Assembly: GCA_036250195.1 (NCBI GenBank)
Contig: JAVHZZ010000004.1
Coordinates: 321,682,628 to 321,746,627, forward strand
DNA length: 64,000 nucleotides
Reading direction: 5' to 3'
Source: Mixophyes australis
Taxonomy: Eukaryota > Chordata > Amphibia > Anura > Limnodynastidae
This document shows positions 34,021-44,975 of the stretch, piece by piece. The first letter of the stretch is position 1. Each line of letters begins with the position of its first letter. The notes under the pieces are model-generated. The model was not told the DNA's origin, ran no database searches, and saw nothing but the letters and a program-made list of their open reading frames with translations. A program made the position numbers and the translations under genes.

Positions 34021-36272
34021 TGAGCCTATAAATTTATTGAGCAACTTCCACTTCTGTATTGTTTGTTTGAGAGGCATGTTGGTGTCAGTAGCTGAGGGGG
34101 AATGCTGGCGCTGTATTGACATTTGGAGGTTTCTGGGGTACTTCTTGGTAAGTTAGCTCTCTATTTAAAAACATATATATGTATGGCCCACATATATATG
34201 ACTTTCACTGTTTAGAAATAGGACCACCCTATTAGCAAAAGCATTGTGTAGTGGCGGATGGCTAAACATACATTTGCAAATGTGTGCAACTGAGACTTTT
34301 GCATACTTTTATTTCGTGTTTATTCGATTAAACTTTATTTTTAAAAAAAAATATTTGTATTTTTTTTTTTACTTTTTTGGTGTAATGACTACAGGTCTTA
34401 TCTGGTTAATTACCCCAGCCCCCACAGCCCAGGGGATAGGAAAGAGTCCCAGTGTGTTCTCCCTGTTGTAGTAGAAATCAGCCCAGACAATGCAGTACCA
34501 AGTAATAGTTAGAATTAAGTGTAACTATTAGTTATTTGTTTTGCACCGTGAGCTGTGCATTGGAAGTACTTCAATATAGCCGTGATTTGCAACTTTTGAA
34601 CCGAGAGTCAGCTTAATCCTGTTAAAGTTTCTATGGCTTTATATAACTCTAATTATAGGGAAAGGGGGAAGGGGGAAGCAAACAAGGGGACATGATAATT
34701 TTGAGTGGAAGAAGGGATTGTGATGTATTAGAGACCCATCAGTATGTACAGGGACTGGTGGCTCCACATATTGAGATATATGGTAAGCTGACGGACTCAC
34801 ACCAAAGTCCTCCACGTCTGACCCGTTCCATGCCAAATATAACATAAATTCATTCTGGATTTCAAAATAATTGTATTATGTTTTATAACTAAATAGAGTA
34901 GAAAATCCACCCAAGCAATATCAGTTTTATTAGACATGGTAATCAGAAGGTTGGAGAGGGAGGAGAGCCGTTATAAGTCCTTGGTCACAAAATTAATTTT
35001 TAATGAAAATTACTATACATTATTGTGCTCTCCCATAAGAATTTTATAAAATGTAAATAAATTGAATAAAAATGTGGGTGCAAAAAAGAGTGAGCACATG
35101 CTATAAGCAAAAATACTTTGGCCGAGATGCATTTGCATATCTTATCTTTATGATCTCTTAAGTTTTAAGTGATGCCAAAGTGCTACTTTAGTGGGAGTTA
35201 TGGGGACCTAACCTATGAAAGGACACAAGCTTTATGTACATTAAATGCATAAAGCAATCCGTATAAGTCTCCATAAATTTTAAAAAATAGTTTAGAACAT
35301 CTTGGCCATGTTTGGTAGAGCAAGCCCCCTGCATCTGATAGGATGAGTAGGCTTTTGGGAGTATGTGTGCCTAATAAACAGGTAAGGTGGGAATATATTT
35401 AGGCAAAACATCTGGTAGTAAAGGAGTCAAAAGGATGTAGACTGTACATATCTGGATGCTTTCTTTTATTTAATTTTTTTCTAGTACTGCACAACTGCGC
35501 CTTTGTAGGAGGCCACATTTTGCACCATTTTGGAGGTAACAGCAGTTAGAACGTAGTCATTATGGTACTCCGTCTAAATGTATTTTTAGAGAGGAAGTGC
35601 ATTATTAGGCACACACAAATCAATGTAGAAAAAGCTTAAAGTGTAAAAAAGTCGTATACTGATGCCCCCTTACTTCAGATTGGGTCTATTGCAGAGAACG
35701 ATGTACAAATGACACATAATGGGGGCCATGTAGAATTGGACAACCTTTTCAAACGATGCAGTAGGCAGCTTACGTCTCAGTCTGCTCTCACTTATCTCCC
35801 CATTGCACCTCTCAATGCTCAGGGGGGAGGTATTGGGTGGACAGGTAAAACCATAGTACAGTAGGGTAGTGTTAAAGCCTTTATGTATTATGTTGAAGGG
35901 GAAGTCGCCGCCGATATGGCTAATGGGGTCAATCTCTTGCAACTGCATTCCCCCTGGTGTAAGATCCATGCTGATGGTGATAGCCATCAGCACAGACCCT
36001 GCTGTGTGTTGAAAAAAAATGTTGAAATAAAATTGGGTGGGGGGGTGCTTTTAGTACAGCCAGTTTTGGCAGTAACAGCCTAGGTTGACTAGGCTGAGAG
36101 CACTGGGGCTGGTTAAGCTATATTTCTTGGGAGGGGGACCTTGATCTTTTTTTTAAAAAAAGATGTATATTTATCGGCCTTTCTAGCATATGATACTCTT
36201 AAAATGTATCCTATGCTTATTATGTAGGATGCACTTGAAGCGTATCTTACAAAATGTATGCATTTAAATACT
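34021..36272. other. No supported gene
   Basis: A minus-strand frame of 107 codons (35670-35993) has a mixed, protein-like composition but no domain I recognise, no plausible neighbours and no codon evidence. I list it only as an unexplained open frame. The rest is AT-rich non-coding DNA. Confidence 0.3.
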
Positions 36273-36434
36273 ATTCCGAGTAGAGATGGGTGGGCTCGGT
36301 TCCCAGAGATCTGAACCCACCCGAACTTCGCCTATCCGAGTACCGAGCAGAGCAGGCTCAGTACTCTCCCGCCTGTTCGGTATCGAAATCAAGGCAAAAC
36401 GTCACCGTGACGTATTCATATTTCTGAGCTCGGT

Positions 36435-36444
36435 TCTCGCAAGA
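36435..36444. promoter_or_regulatory. CGCG-box-like motif, element 3
   Basis: TCTCGCAAGA lies 154 bp from the left end, one CpG-type G-to-A change from TCTCGCGAGA. Confidence 0.4.
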
Positions 36445-36664
36445 TTTGAAAAGCATAAATACCCGTCTCCACAGCAATCCATCGCCATTTGACAGAGGAA
36501 GAGAGCAGGGTTAGGTCACAGGCTGTATTAGAGCAGGGACAGAGCAATAATTGTACACCTTATTCTTTGTATTATTCTTTCATTTCTAATCTATTCAATT
36601 ATATTATTAATTCAAATTCTATAAGCAATTGTTAGAGCAGGAAGAGAGGAGGATAGAGGAGGCC

Positions 36665-36905
36665 TATTTTTCAATATTTTGCACAAGTGCATTGGGGTGT
36701 CAATATTCCCCAGTGCGAAACACTAATTTTTCTGACTGTCAAAAAAAATTCATATTTGTCAGCAGTATCTATCTAATACAATATTTTGCACTACAAGTGC
36801 TTTGGGGTGTCCCATATTCCCCAGTGTTTTACACAAATTTTTCTCAAAAGTCATATTTGACAGCAGTATTTCTACAATTTTTTGCACTACAAGTGCTTTG
36901 GGCTC
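36665..36905. repeat. Degenerate ~100-bp repeats of element 3
   Basis: About 2.3 diverged copies of the unit that is expanded in element 2, recognisable by TTTTGCACTACAAGTGCTTT and GGGGTGTC, then TGTCAAAA and GTCAGCAGTATCT. They represent the low-copy state of the array. Confidence 0.8.
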
Positions 36906-37136
36906 ATTAAAATGGATTTAAAGCAGTCCACATATGAGCAGAATCAGCAAGCAGGTGCCGTCACCAGTCCTGATGGTAGTGTTCCCAGTACGTCATCTGG
37001 TAAAGCCAATGTAAAAGTATATAGTCTTTTTAAATCAGGGAAAAAAACCCACACAAAAAAAAATTTACCGTGTTGAAGCGAAAAAGAAGTGTAAATGAGG
37101 AAAAGTTAACGACCGATAAAAAAAAAAATTGCCAAC

Positions 37137-37933
37137 ATGCCATTCAACACATGCAGTGGCAAAGAAAGAATGAGGCCTTCGCCTTTCTCTATTAGTGGCA
37201 GATCAAAAAATGTTACTGAGCCCTCTTCTTGTATGGTCAATCGTGATGACCAAGCAAGACCAAGTAATTTGGAGTCTAAAAGTGGTGCACAACTACTGTT
37301 ACGCGGGAAAGCTGAGCTGCAAGAAAACAGTAAGGCATTAGAGGATAATGTATGCTCTGAATCAGAAATGACACCAATCCCTGAGGAGAATGGTTGAAAA
37401 AGAGGGATAGGCTGCGCTTCCTCCAAATATATGAAGCAGCCAAATGCGAACCTGAGAGTGTGTGGGGGACCCCTAAACTCCCAACAATGTTAGATACGTA
37501 TAAAAATAGTCAGGTTCTGGGCGCTTGTAAAGGAAAGATATATCAATTTAATATGGATAGGTCCACAATGCGCTCCGGCCGGAACGAGACAGCTTAGATG
37601 TGTTAAACAATTAACATGCATCAATTGACACTTTTTTTATACGTAATCCCTGAGGAGAGTCCATCCACCAGTGGTATGTGTAATCGTGAGCATTCTGTTA
37701 GTGTACCCATAAAGAAGGGCCCTTTCAGCAGTTCTGCTGATGTGTGCCTGAACAGCCCGAGTGTAGCTGGTGATACACAAATTGAGGATGCCACTTTGGA
37801 ATTAGAAGAGGATGAGAGGGAGATTTGTGTAGGCGACGAGGGCGGTAATGATGATGTTGATGCGGATGATGCAGACAGATACCAAATTGCCTTTCTTAAT
37901 TTCTATTTATATTCTAGACTCTATAACGGCTGA
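37137..37933 (+). pseudogene. Truncated hAT transposase N-terminus (element 3)
   Basis: It starts MPFNTCSGKERMRPSPFSIS as in element 2 and continues to a frame end at 37397 caused by the 255-bp insertion. Similarity resumes after 37645 in the frame expected if the insertion and one copy of its duplication are ignored, through the LELEEDERE acidic run to about 37873, where the large deletion begins. It contains two segments absent from element 2 (SSCMVNRDDQARPSNLESKS and SVPIKKGPFSS), so it is not simply derived from that copy but from a sister lineage. It has no BED finger, catalytic residue or dimerisation domain. Confidence 0.85.
37376..37658. mobile_element. 255-bp insertion with 14-bp direct duplication, class unknown
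   Basis: AATCCCTGAGGAGA occurs at 37376-37389 and 37645-37658; element 2 has a single counterpart at this place. The inserted body (37390-37644) starts ATGGTTGAAAAAGAGGGATA and ends ACTTTTTTTATACGT. A 14-bp duplication suggests target-primed or LINE-dependent insertion, but no poly(A) or pol III boxes are evident. A CGCTCCGGCCGGAACGAGAC palindrome-like word lies near 37570. I do not recognise the family. Confidence 0.8.
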
Positions 37934-37969
37934 ATAGTTTTCTATTTTACTCCTAGTGGAGAGGGGGTC

Positions 37970-38400
37970 TGATGCAGACTGATACCAAACTGCCTTTGTC
38001 CATTTCTTTTAATATTCTAATTCTACAGCCTAGGCAGGCTGCTTTTTTTCTATTCAACTACAAGTAGAGGGAGGGCGGGGTCATAGACAGCCACCAAACT
38101 ACCTTGGTCCATTTCTTTCTTATATTGTTCAGTCTATGCAGGCTGCGTTTTTCTATTTAACTACAAGTGGAGGGAGGGCGGGGTCATAGACAGCCACCAA
38201 ACTACCTTGGTCCACTTATGTGTTATATTGTTAAGTCTATGCAGGCTGCTTTTTTTCTATTTAACTACAAGTGGAGGGAGGGCGGGGGTCATAGACAGCC
38301 AGCAAACTACCTTGGTCCATTTATTTGTTATATTGTTCAGTATATGCAGGCTGCTTTTTTTCTATTTAACTAGAAGTGGAGGGTCTACATTGCCAATAAT
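37970..38400. repeat. ~103-bp tandem repeats, right array of element 3, about 4 units
   Basis: Units contain AACTACAAGTGGAGGGAGGG, CGGGGTCATAGACAGCCACC, AAACTACCTTGGTCCATTTC and TATATTGTTCAGTCTATGCA. They align loosely with the 100-bp right array of element 2 (ACAAGTGGAGGGGGGCC...CAGAAACCAAACTGG). Confidence 0.88.
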
Positions 38401-38728
38401 CAAAGATGGAGGAGGAAGACAACCAGGTTTGTCTGTATAATTTGCAGTGTTAGAATTAAGGATGGCCTACCAGGGCTTAAACTGTTTTTTTCATAATTTA
38501 TTAGCTTTAGAATTACCTCACTTATCCAAGAAACTGGTGGAGCACTAAATTAGGTTATTTTAGATCAAAAAATTTTATTTTTTTCAAAAATAGCAAAACA
38601 AAACCAAACAAAACCAAAACCAAAACACGCAAGGGCGGTTTGGCAAAAGCAAAACCAAAACACGACAGTAATCCAGATCCAAAACCAAAACCAAAACATG
38701 GGGGTCAGTGAGCATCTCTAATTCACAC

Positions 38729-41700
38729 ATATATTGAGATACATGCATTTCAGGATACTAAGCAAGTACAAGATGCAATTTACACTACTCTGTAACCATA
38801 AATTGAATCCCACGCTACATGAGGCTCAATGTATTTTAGAATTAAATTATTTTATGAGTTAAACTAAATGAAAGATGGCAAAAATAGCAAAGATTCTCCA
38901 CTTAAAAGATACTTCCACCCAAAACTGAAAAATCAGTGAACAGGGGAAAAAAAATTCCAGAGATATCTGTTACATTCTTTTCCTTCAGCCGTGTTTTTTT
39001 CTAGCACAAGTTGCGTCTTGACAAACATGCTTTCTGCACATGCAAGCAGGAGTGACAGGAGCAGTGGCAGACACGAGCAGGATGCCAGGGAACCTCCCAA
39101 TGAGCCTGAAAGTAACCTTTGAAGACTGGGGTTAACCTGACCGCTTTGTGAAGTAGAGTGTGTTTGAACACTTTTCTTTAAAACATGAATTTTTTCCTGT
39201 TCACATCATATTTCAGACAATTTCCCTTTAATGTTTGTGTTGATAAAACATATATGTTCTTATTTAGTAAGATTTTCCCAATGCACACATTTTTCCAGGA
39301 GATATCCGAATGCTGCTTATTTAAGTATGGATGAAACTGAAAATGTGTAGCACGCTAATCTAAACACGTATAGTTAAATGTTTGCTTTGTACCTAAGTTT
39401 CTGGTTTCATTGGCCATATGAAAAAGTGATAATTAGGGTGAGAGCTATAATTTTTTATGTTATGACAGCTCTTCCCCTAGGGGAACGATTAAGTGCGTGT
39501 CATGAAGTTAGCCATTTGTCTCTTGAAAGAAGTATCATTATCACTGAACCAAGGCTTTATTCAGCTCAGTGACAAGATATTCTGCAAATTAAAGTATAGG
39601 GACCACATGTCAACAACAGACTAAACCTCACTGAATAAAAAACAATGTTCAAGATGTCCCCTACAGATGTTCCATCATGTAACAATATGATGTAGTACAA
39701 CAAAGAAGCCATCACATGATGTACTGAACACTCTGTACTACTTAATTACATGAAAGAGAGAAGTATGTTTAACAATATAACAGCAATTCAGTTTCAAGCA
39801 TGTTTTATAAATATATTTTTTTCTTAGTAATCTGAAGCCATTTACTATATGGTTTCTATTTCTAACCAAATTAAACATTTCAGCAATTAAATCAAGTTGT
39901 ACACAGAACTTCAAGATATTCTATGGTTTAGTATAGTGTATTGTAAACAGTTTAAAATAACATAATAGGTTAGTTATCTAGCCTGTATCAAGATTTGCTG
40001 TATTTTAAGTCCAAACAAGAACGAGTAAGGTTGATTCATAGCAATCGTTGATATATTTTCACAGGATCAGTCCCAATAATTGTTAGCACTGAAAAAGCAT
40101 TAAATACCCCTGTTTCTGGTTGAAAAGAGAACATGAAAAATATTTATGACTTCGACTGTAAAATATAAATAGCACAGAGAATGCACAAGTTTTTTTTACT
40201 AAGAACAATTTAGGACACAAGTTAGTAGCGATTATACCCAGTATACACTTAATAGATAGTTTTGCATCTACATCCGACCTTCCAATATAGTGCATACAAT
40301 ACTATTTAAACAGATAAACCAGTGGATTGTGCCTATGTGCAATCCAAAGGCTGAATTGGCCACAAAGATTTAACTGAGATGACATTGTTTGTCAGACATG
40401 ACATTTTAGGAACACCAATAATGAGGGGATTACACAAATGATAATGTCACAGGTGTAGCAAAATGAACCACTGCCCAAATAACATATAAGCAAGAGGAGC
40501 CCAGCAGTTGGAAACCTACTGTTGATGAAAGACATTGAAAGAGGTTAAAATGACAAAATTACAAACAGTTTCAGTCAATTTACCGAAAAAAGCGTATTAG
40601 TGTGAACAAATAATGATAGGGTGTTACTGGTGGGGTGTGGAAGTCAATGCAAACTGAGTTCCAATCTGGGAAAAAATATGGTGAGGTTGCAACAGACTAA
40701 GGAACACCAGATCCTAGGAGATTAGGTACATTTTGCCTAATCTGATTGACTTTTGTACCAATTGTTTTTACACTGATGGGAAGACCAGAATAGGGCAAAG
40801 TCTGCATGGATCCATGGAGCCATGATTTTGGTTATCAATAACGCAGGCTGGTGCTGTCTAAACATATTCATTTAATAGGTTCCGAGAAGTATGTGTAGAC
40901 AAAGGTATGTCATTCAGGTTGTGTATGCAGTAACAGTGTGTATTACAATACCATACCAGCATCTCATTTTACATTTTCCAACAAAATATTGTAATTTTAC
41001 TTCATTTCATACTCACTTAAATGGTAGGTTTATCTATTTGCATGCAGTCAGAATGTAGATCAAAGAAAAGTGTGGCAGTTGAATGACATCCGCCCCTATA
41101 CACAGCTTTTACCGTTAAGTTGAGGGGGTGCTGCGATAGTGAATTATGATTAGACTACCAGAGGGGGAACACTATGGTTCTACTTAATATTTTATTTAGT
41201 TGTACTGTGTATGAACTGAATATTCTTTATTAAAAATCATATACATTTATGTTATAAAATTCTAAATATATTTTTGTTTCTTGCAGCAGTCCCATATAGT
41301 TTTATTTGACAGTGCTGTTGATCATTTCCTGTTCCAGTTGTCATCGGCACTTGCATAATAGAATCTCACTAGAAAGAGTTTATAACATAACAGCAGTTTC
41401 CTGCTGATAGTGCAGTTTTATTAAGCAGAAGCCGATGACCAGAATGGTCCTTTCTAAAGGAGGGGAGGGGGATGCTGAAGCAGCATAATATGCAACACTA
41501 TCACGACAACCAAGGGCTGCCCCATAGTGGTGGAACTGCAAGTCCCAAAACGATGGAACTTGCAGTTTTAGAAGTGCCGGAGAGCCTCAGGTTGCATGGG
41601 ATATGGAGGTGATGCCACTCCACCCTCCCAGGCAATATGCTCTGCTTTTATTAGTGTCCCCAGGGGCTTCACTATCCTTGTGTAGGCCCTGTGCATGCTC

Positions 41701-42680
41701 AGAAGAGCAGAACAGCAGACACAAGAGAGTGGGCCAGCATTAACGAACCCTCACACCAAATTTTTGCAATGGTGCCAGCGATGCCCCTGGCTGCAACATA
41801 AAGAAACAAACTTACTCTAATTGTACTACAGCAGACTGAATAGATGACATGCTCTAGATAATTAATGTATTGATAAACAGAGATTTATTAAATGATAATG
41901 CGATATGGACACGTAGAGATATCCTCTATCCAGACACAAAAGACTGAGCGAGCAGGACAGAGCAGACGCGGCTGCTCCTGGAGAGGCTGCTCTTCTCTGG
42001 CATACCTCATGTTACAGGGTAACTTTCAATCACTTTCCTGCCAAATCCATCTCATCGGGACACTGATAAATAATTAAGTAATATCAGCAAGAATGAGGTT
42101 GGGACTGTGAAGCTAATGGTTGTGCACATGTGAAAACCTGCAATCTACAATTTTCTTGAGATGTGAGATTTCTCATGCTATCTGGTACGCAGATTTTATA
42201 TTCATCATGCACTCATATGGGTGTCCTATTATGTGATTCTGGGATCTAGGTCCCATACACTTCATAGAGCATTGGTGTTTAGTGGTGAACTATCCCCATC
42301 AGGTGTATTATCTATTGTGGTGTTACACTATGTTTGCTCTTTTTACATTGATTTGCTGATTGGTGGAGATTTGGAGGAATAAAACCATAGCAGAGTCTAC
42401 TCCATCTTCTCTTCGATACTCACTGCTGCTTACCTCACGGTACACATGTTATTGCTTTTTCCCATCTTGTTTATTTGATATTACACTATGAGGCAACCTG
42501 CCTGTTTTCTGTTGCAGTAATCTCCCTTGTCCGGACTGACCACCTGGTTCCAGGCTCTCAAGGCTGCCACTCACATAGGAGTCAAGTGTTGTTTGATGTG
42601 GACTTTTTGTTTGGGATTGCCTTTATGTACATGTCCTTTGAGATATTTATCCTAAGACGTACGCTGTGGTGATTAGCTCC
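38729..42680. other. No gene seen
   Basis: AT-rich sequence. The stretch 40440-40870 has a slightly higher GC content and word usage that could be an old transposon, but no translated frame on either strand gave a motif I can name. Nothing else is supported. Confidence 0.35.
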
Positions 42681-42697
42681 TTATATATCTTTTGTTT

Positions 42698-42699
<2 letters not shown>

Positions 42700-42777
<78 letters not shown>
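42700..42777. repeat. Compound (CT)n(AT)n microsatellite
   Basis: About 29 CT units followed by about 10 AT units, ending exactly where Helitron copy A begins (TC at 42778). Confidence 0.96.
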
Positions 42778-42778
<1 letters not shown>

Positions 42779-43422
42779 CTATAATATAAATGTCTAGTGG
42801 CGTGTGTTATTCTGTCTGTGTGTGGAAAAAATAAAACCAAGCTGCAGCGCCACCTGCTGGGCGGCGTTATACACTGACCTACTAAATTCTTAGTGTGTGT
42901 GGAAAAAAAAATTCAGAAAGGGTTGAAATTTAGTATATTAAGATGTTTTTAATTTGTTAATTTAATGTGTTAATTGTTAAAAGTGTTTATAAAGATTTTA
43001 AAAAAATATATATATATATTTCTTGAAGGAGAAGTGACAGTTGGGAGTGGTTGGTGGTTGCCAGGGGTGACATTTGGGAGTGGTTGGTGGTTGCCGGGGG
43101 TGACAGTGGGGAGTGGTTGGTGGTTGCCGGGGGTGACAGAGTGAGATGAGTGTGATACTCAGGACCGCTGAGAGAGATCCCTGTGTCTGGATAGACATCT
43201 GGATAGATGTGGCGATGAAAATGAAGGATGAGGTGATGGAGAAGAATGATGAGGTGGTGACATGTGGACAAAACCACGTTAAAAAAGGGCGCTTACGTCG
43301 GGAAGTAACGCTCTTCCCCTGAGGAGGCCTGGGCTATGGCCCAAATCCATGACAAGAACCTTTTTAACACCTTAAGTAGCTTGATTTGACTAGAATGCAT
43401 GAGTATCATGCACGGGTTAACT

Positions 43423-43424
<2 letters not shown>
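42778..43424 (+). mobile_element. Helitron-like non-autonomous element, copy A
   Basis: It begins TCTATAATATAAATGTCTAG (5' TC after A) and ends with a hairpin TGCATGA-GTA-TCATGCA at 43396-43412 followed 12 bases later by CGGGTTAACTTG and then T. Hairpin position and A|T flanks fit Helitrons; the last four bases are CTTG instead of the usual CTRR. The interior has three imperfect ~32-bp repeats around GGGAGTGGTTGGTGGTTGCC (43035-43135). There is no Rep/helicase gene, so it is non-autonomous. The ends are fixed by copy C, where the target reading frame is known. (TA)n flanks both sides. Confidence 0.8.

Positions 43425-43463
<39 letters not shown>
43425..43463. repeat. (TA)n microsatellite
   Basis: About 19 TA units immediately after the Helitron 3' end. 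Confidence 0.95.
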
Positions 43464-43467
<4 letters not shown>

Positions 43468-43735
43468 GTGTGTAGTATAAAAATATTTTCTTTAATATTG
43501 ACCATCTCTTGTTCCTTTTCATAGAAACAATTATCCTTATTCAAAATTGCGTGGTTTGCTTGCCTGTTAGATAATGCCTGTACTTAGAGAACCAGCCAGT
43601 AGGTGGCAAATATGCTGTGCACAGCTGTTGTTCAGTGAGCATACTGATTCATTATATGAAGGAACAAGTACATGTGGTCCATTTTGTAGTGTGGTATGAT
43701 CACTTGATCATGATACACACACATATATATACATC

Positions 43736-44279
43736 ATGTTTTCATTTTGCTAGACACACACAGATATGCAGTTTAAAGGATAAGCGCTGACAACTTTCTT
43801 TCTGTTTTGTATACATATATGGACATTTATATTGCCACGCAGCTGGTACCACATACAATATGGGATATACCGAGCGCGGGCTTGTTGCCAAGCAGCTAGT
43901 ACCATATATAATGTGGGATATACCGAGCGCGGGCTTATTTTTCTCTGGTTTTGTTTCAAAATATTGCCTTTTTGTCATAGCAGCTGTCCATCAAGTCTAT
44001 TTAAGGCACATTTGGGTGTGGCTCACAAGCCAGCCTTTGTTAGATGTAAACCCCTATACCTGGGAGGTGAGTGCATCTGATTTTAACTGCATTTTAATAG
44101 TGTTTAAAGCATTCAGGTCAGTGTAGGACCTGCATATAATGAGGTACCCTTGACGTGGGATGCAGGCTTAAGTCTTTTGATCAAAATATGAACTAATACC
44201 TCATGTTTTCATTTTGCTAGACACACACAGATATGCAGTTTAAAGGATAAGTGCTGACAACTTTCTTTCTGTTTTGTAT

Positions 44280-44290
<11 letters not shown>
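43736..44290. repeat. ~85-bp direct repeat spaced 467 bp
   Basis: CATGTTTTCATTTTGCTAGA, CACACACAGATATGCAGTTT, AAAGGATAAG(C/T)GCTGACA, ACTTTCTTTCTGTTTTGTAT occurs at about 43736 and 44203 with almost no differences. Each copy is followed by a TA-rich run. Between them lies a two-unit ~55-bp repeat (43836 and 43889, ending CCGAGCGCGGGCTT). Either a tandem duplication of a 467-bp unit or terminal repeats of a small element would give this. Confidence 0.85.

Positions 44291-44323
<33 letters not shown>
44280..44323. repeat. (TA)n microsatellite
   Basis: About 21 TA units directly after the second copy of the spaced repeat. Confidence 0.95.
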
Positions 44324-44326
<3 letters not shown>

Positions 44327-44581
44327 AGGGTGATTCCAAAAAATCTATGTTTGAAAATGACAACCACCAACCCACCAAAATGTGCAAATGTGAAAAAGCA
44401 TGACAATAATTTTTATTTTGAAATCCAATTATATTTAGAACTTGTACAACTCAACCAAAGTTTATAATACAATGATTACATTGCGATAACGCAGAACGGT
44501 AATTTGTTTCATAATATATTAAATATTAATGTTTTTTTCATCAAATATTTTAAACAATCGCCAAGTTTACGTTAGTCACTT

Positions 44582-44880
44582 TCATAATGATCTCTTGATG
44601 GCAACAGTTTTTGTTGGCGTGCAGAACTTACTGCAATGCTGCTCCACGACCTGCAAAAGGAACTGCTTCTGTCCTCGTTTGGTGTTATCGAAGCATTGAA
44701 TTATTTCATTTGCGCCACACCTCAGCAAAATCATTTACTACCTTCACTAACTTCGCGACAGACCAAGCATTTTGAACAAACTCAGCTTTGATCTTGGACA
44801 AAGTTATGTAAACCCTTTGTTGCTGGCTGAAGAACTTATGGAATCCGTTTCAGTGGATTGTCAGATCCATCTGAGTGTTT
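44582..44880 (-). pseudogene. Unidentified coding remnant (minus strand)
   Basis: On the minus strand two adjoining frames look protein-coding. The upstream part reads ITLSKIKAEFVQNAWSVAKL then VKVVNDFAEVWR. After a one-base shift near 44720, the next reads NEIIQCFDNTKRGQKQFLLQ then VVEQHCSKF and ends TKTVAIKRSL with a stop at 44582-44584. The composition (amphipathic, charged, no low complexity) and continuity across the shift argue for a real former protein C-terminus. The QKQFLLQVVEQH part reminds me of uncharacterised transposon-associated proteins of fish and invertebrates, but I cannot name the family. Downstream on the minus strand, about 250 bp of AT-rich sequence ends at GGAATCACCCTA beside a (TA)n array, which could be the element's end. 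Confidence 0.5.
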
Positions 44881-44975
44881 GATAGCAGCAGCCATAAGTT
44901 TTTTTTTTCTGTTTTCTGTTTTTTTTTTCATGTACAGAAGATTTATGTTAAACTCTTCATTAATATGAACTCTAT

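Larger units (their letters stand above)
36281..38720 (+). mobile_element. hAT element 3 (2.44 kb, internally deleted relative of element 2)
   Basis: The ends are TAGAGATGG and CATCTCTA as in element 2. The flanking octamers ATTCCGAG and ATTCACAC match at five of eight positions, a decayed duplication or an older insertion. The left subterminal hairpins, CGCG-like box, degenerate 100-bp units, leader and first part of the transposase gene align with element 2. Then about 2.6 kb, including the BED finger and the whole catalytic body, is missing: sequence equivalent to 20600 joins directly to right-array sequence near 37875. A 255-bp unrelated insertion sits inside the remaining coding part. 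The element is non-autonomous. Confidence 0.9.

Noticed and set aside
35670..35993. 107-codon minus-strand frame with protein-like composition
   Set aside because: No recognisable motif, no splice or promoter context, and no second copy in the window; kept only as an unexplained open frame.
36273..38728. Claiming a perfect 8-bp duplication for hAT element 3
   Set aside because: ATTCCGAG and ATTCACAC agree at only five of eight positions; it is better described as decayed or unproven.
40440..40870. Possible old transposon coding fragment
   Set aside because: Conceptual translation on both strands gave many stops and no motif that I could tie to a family.
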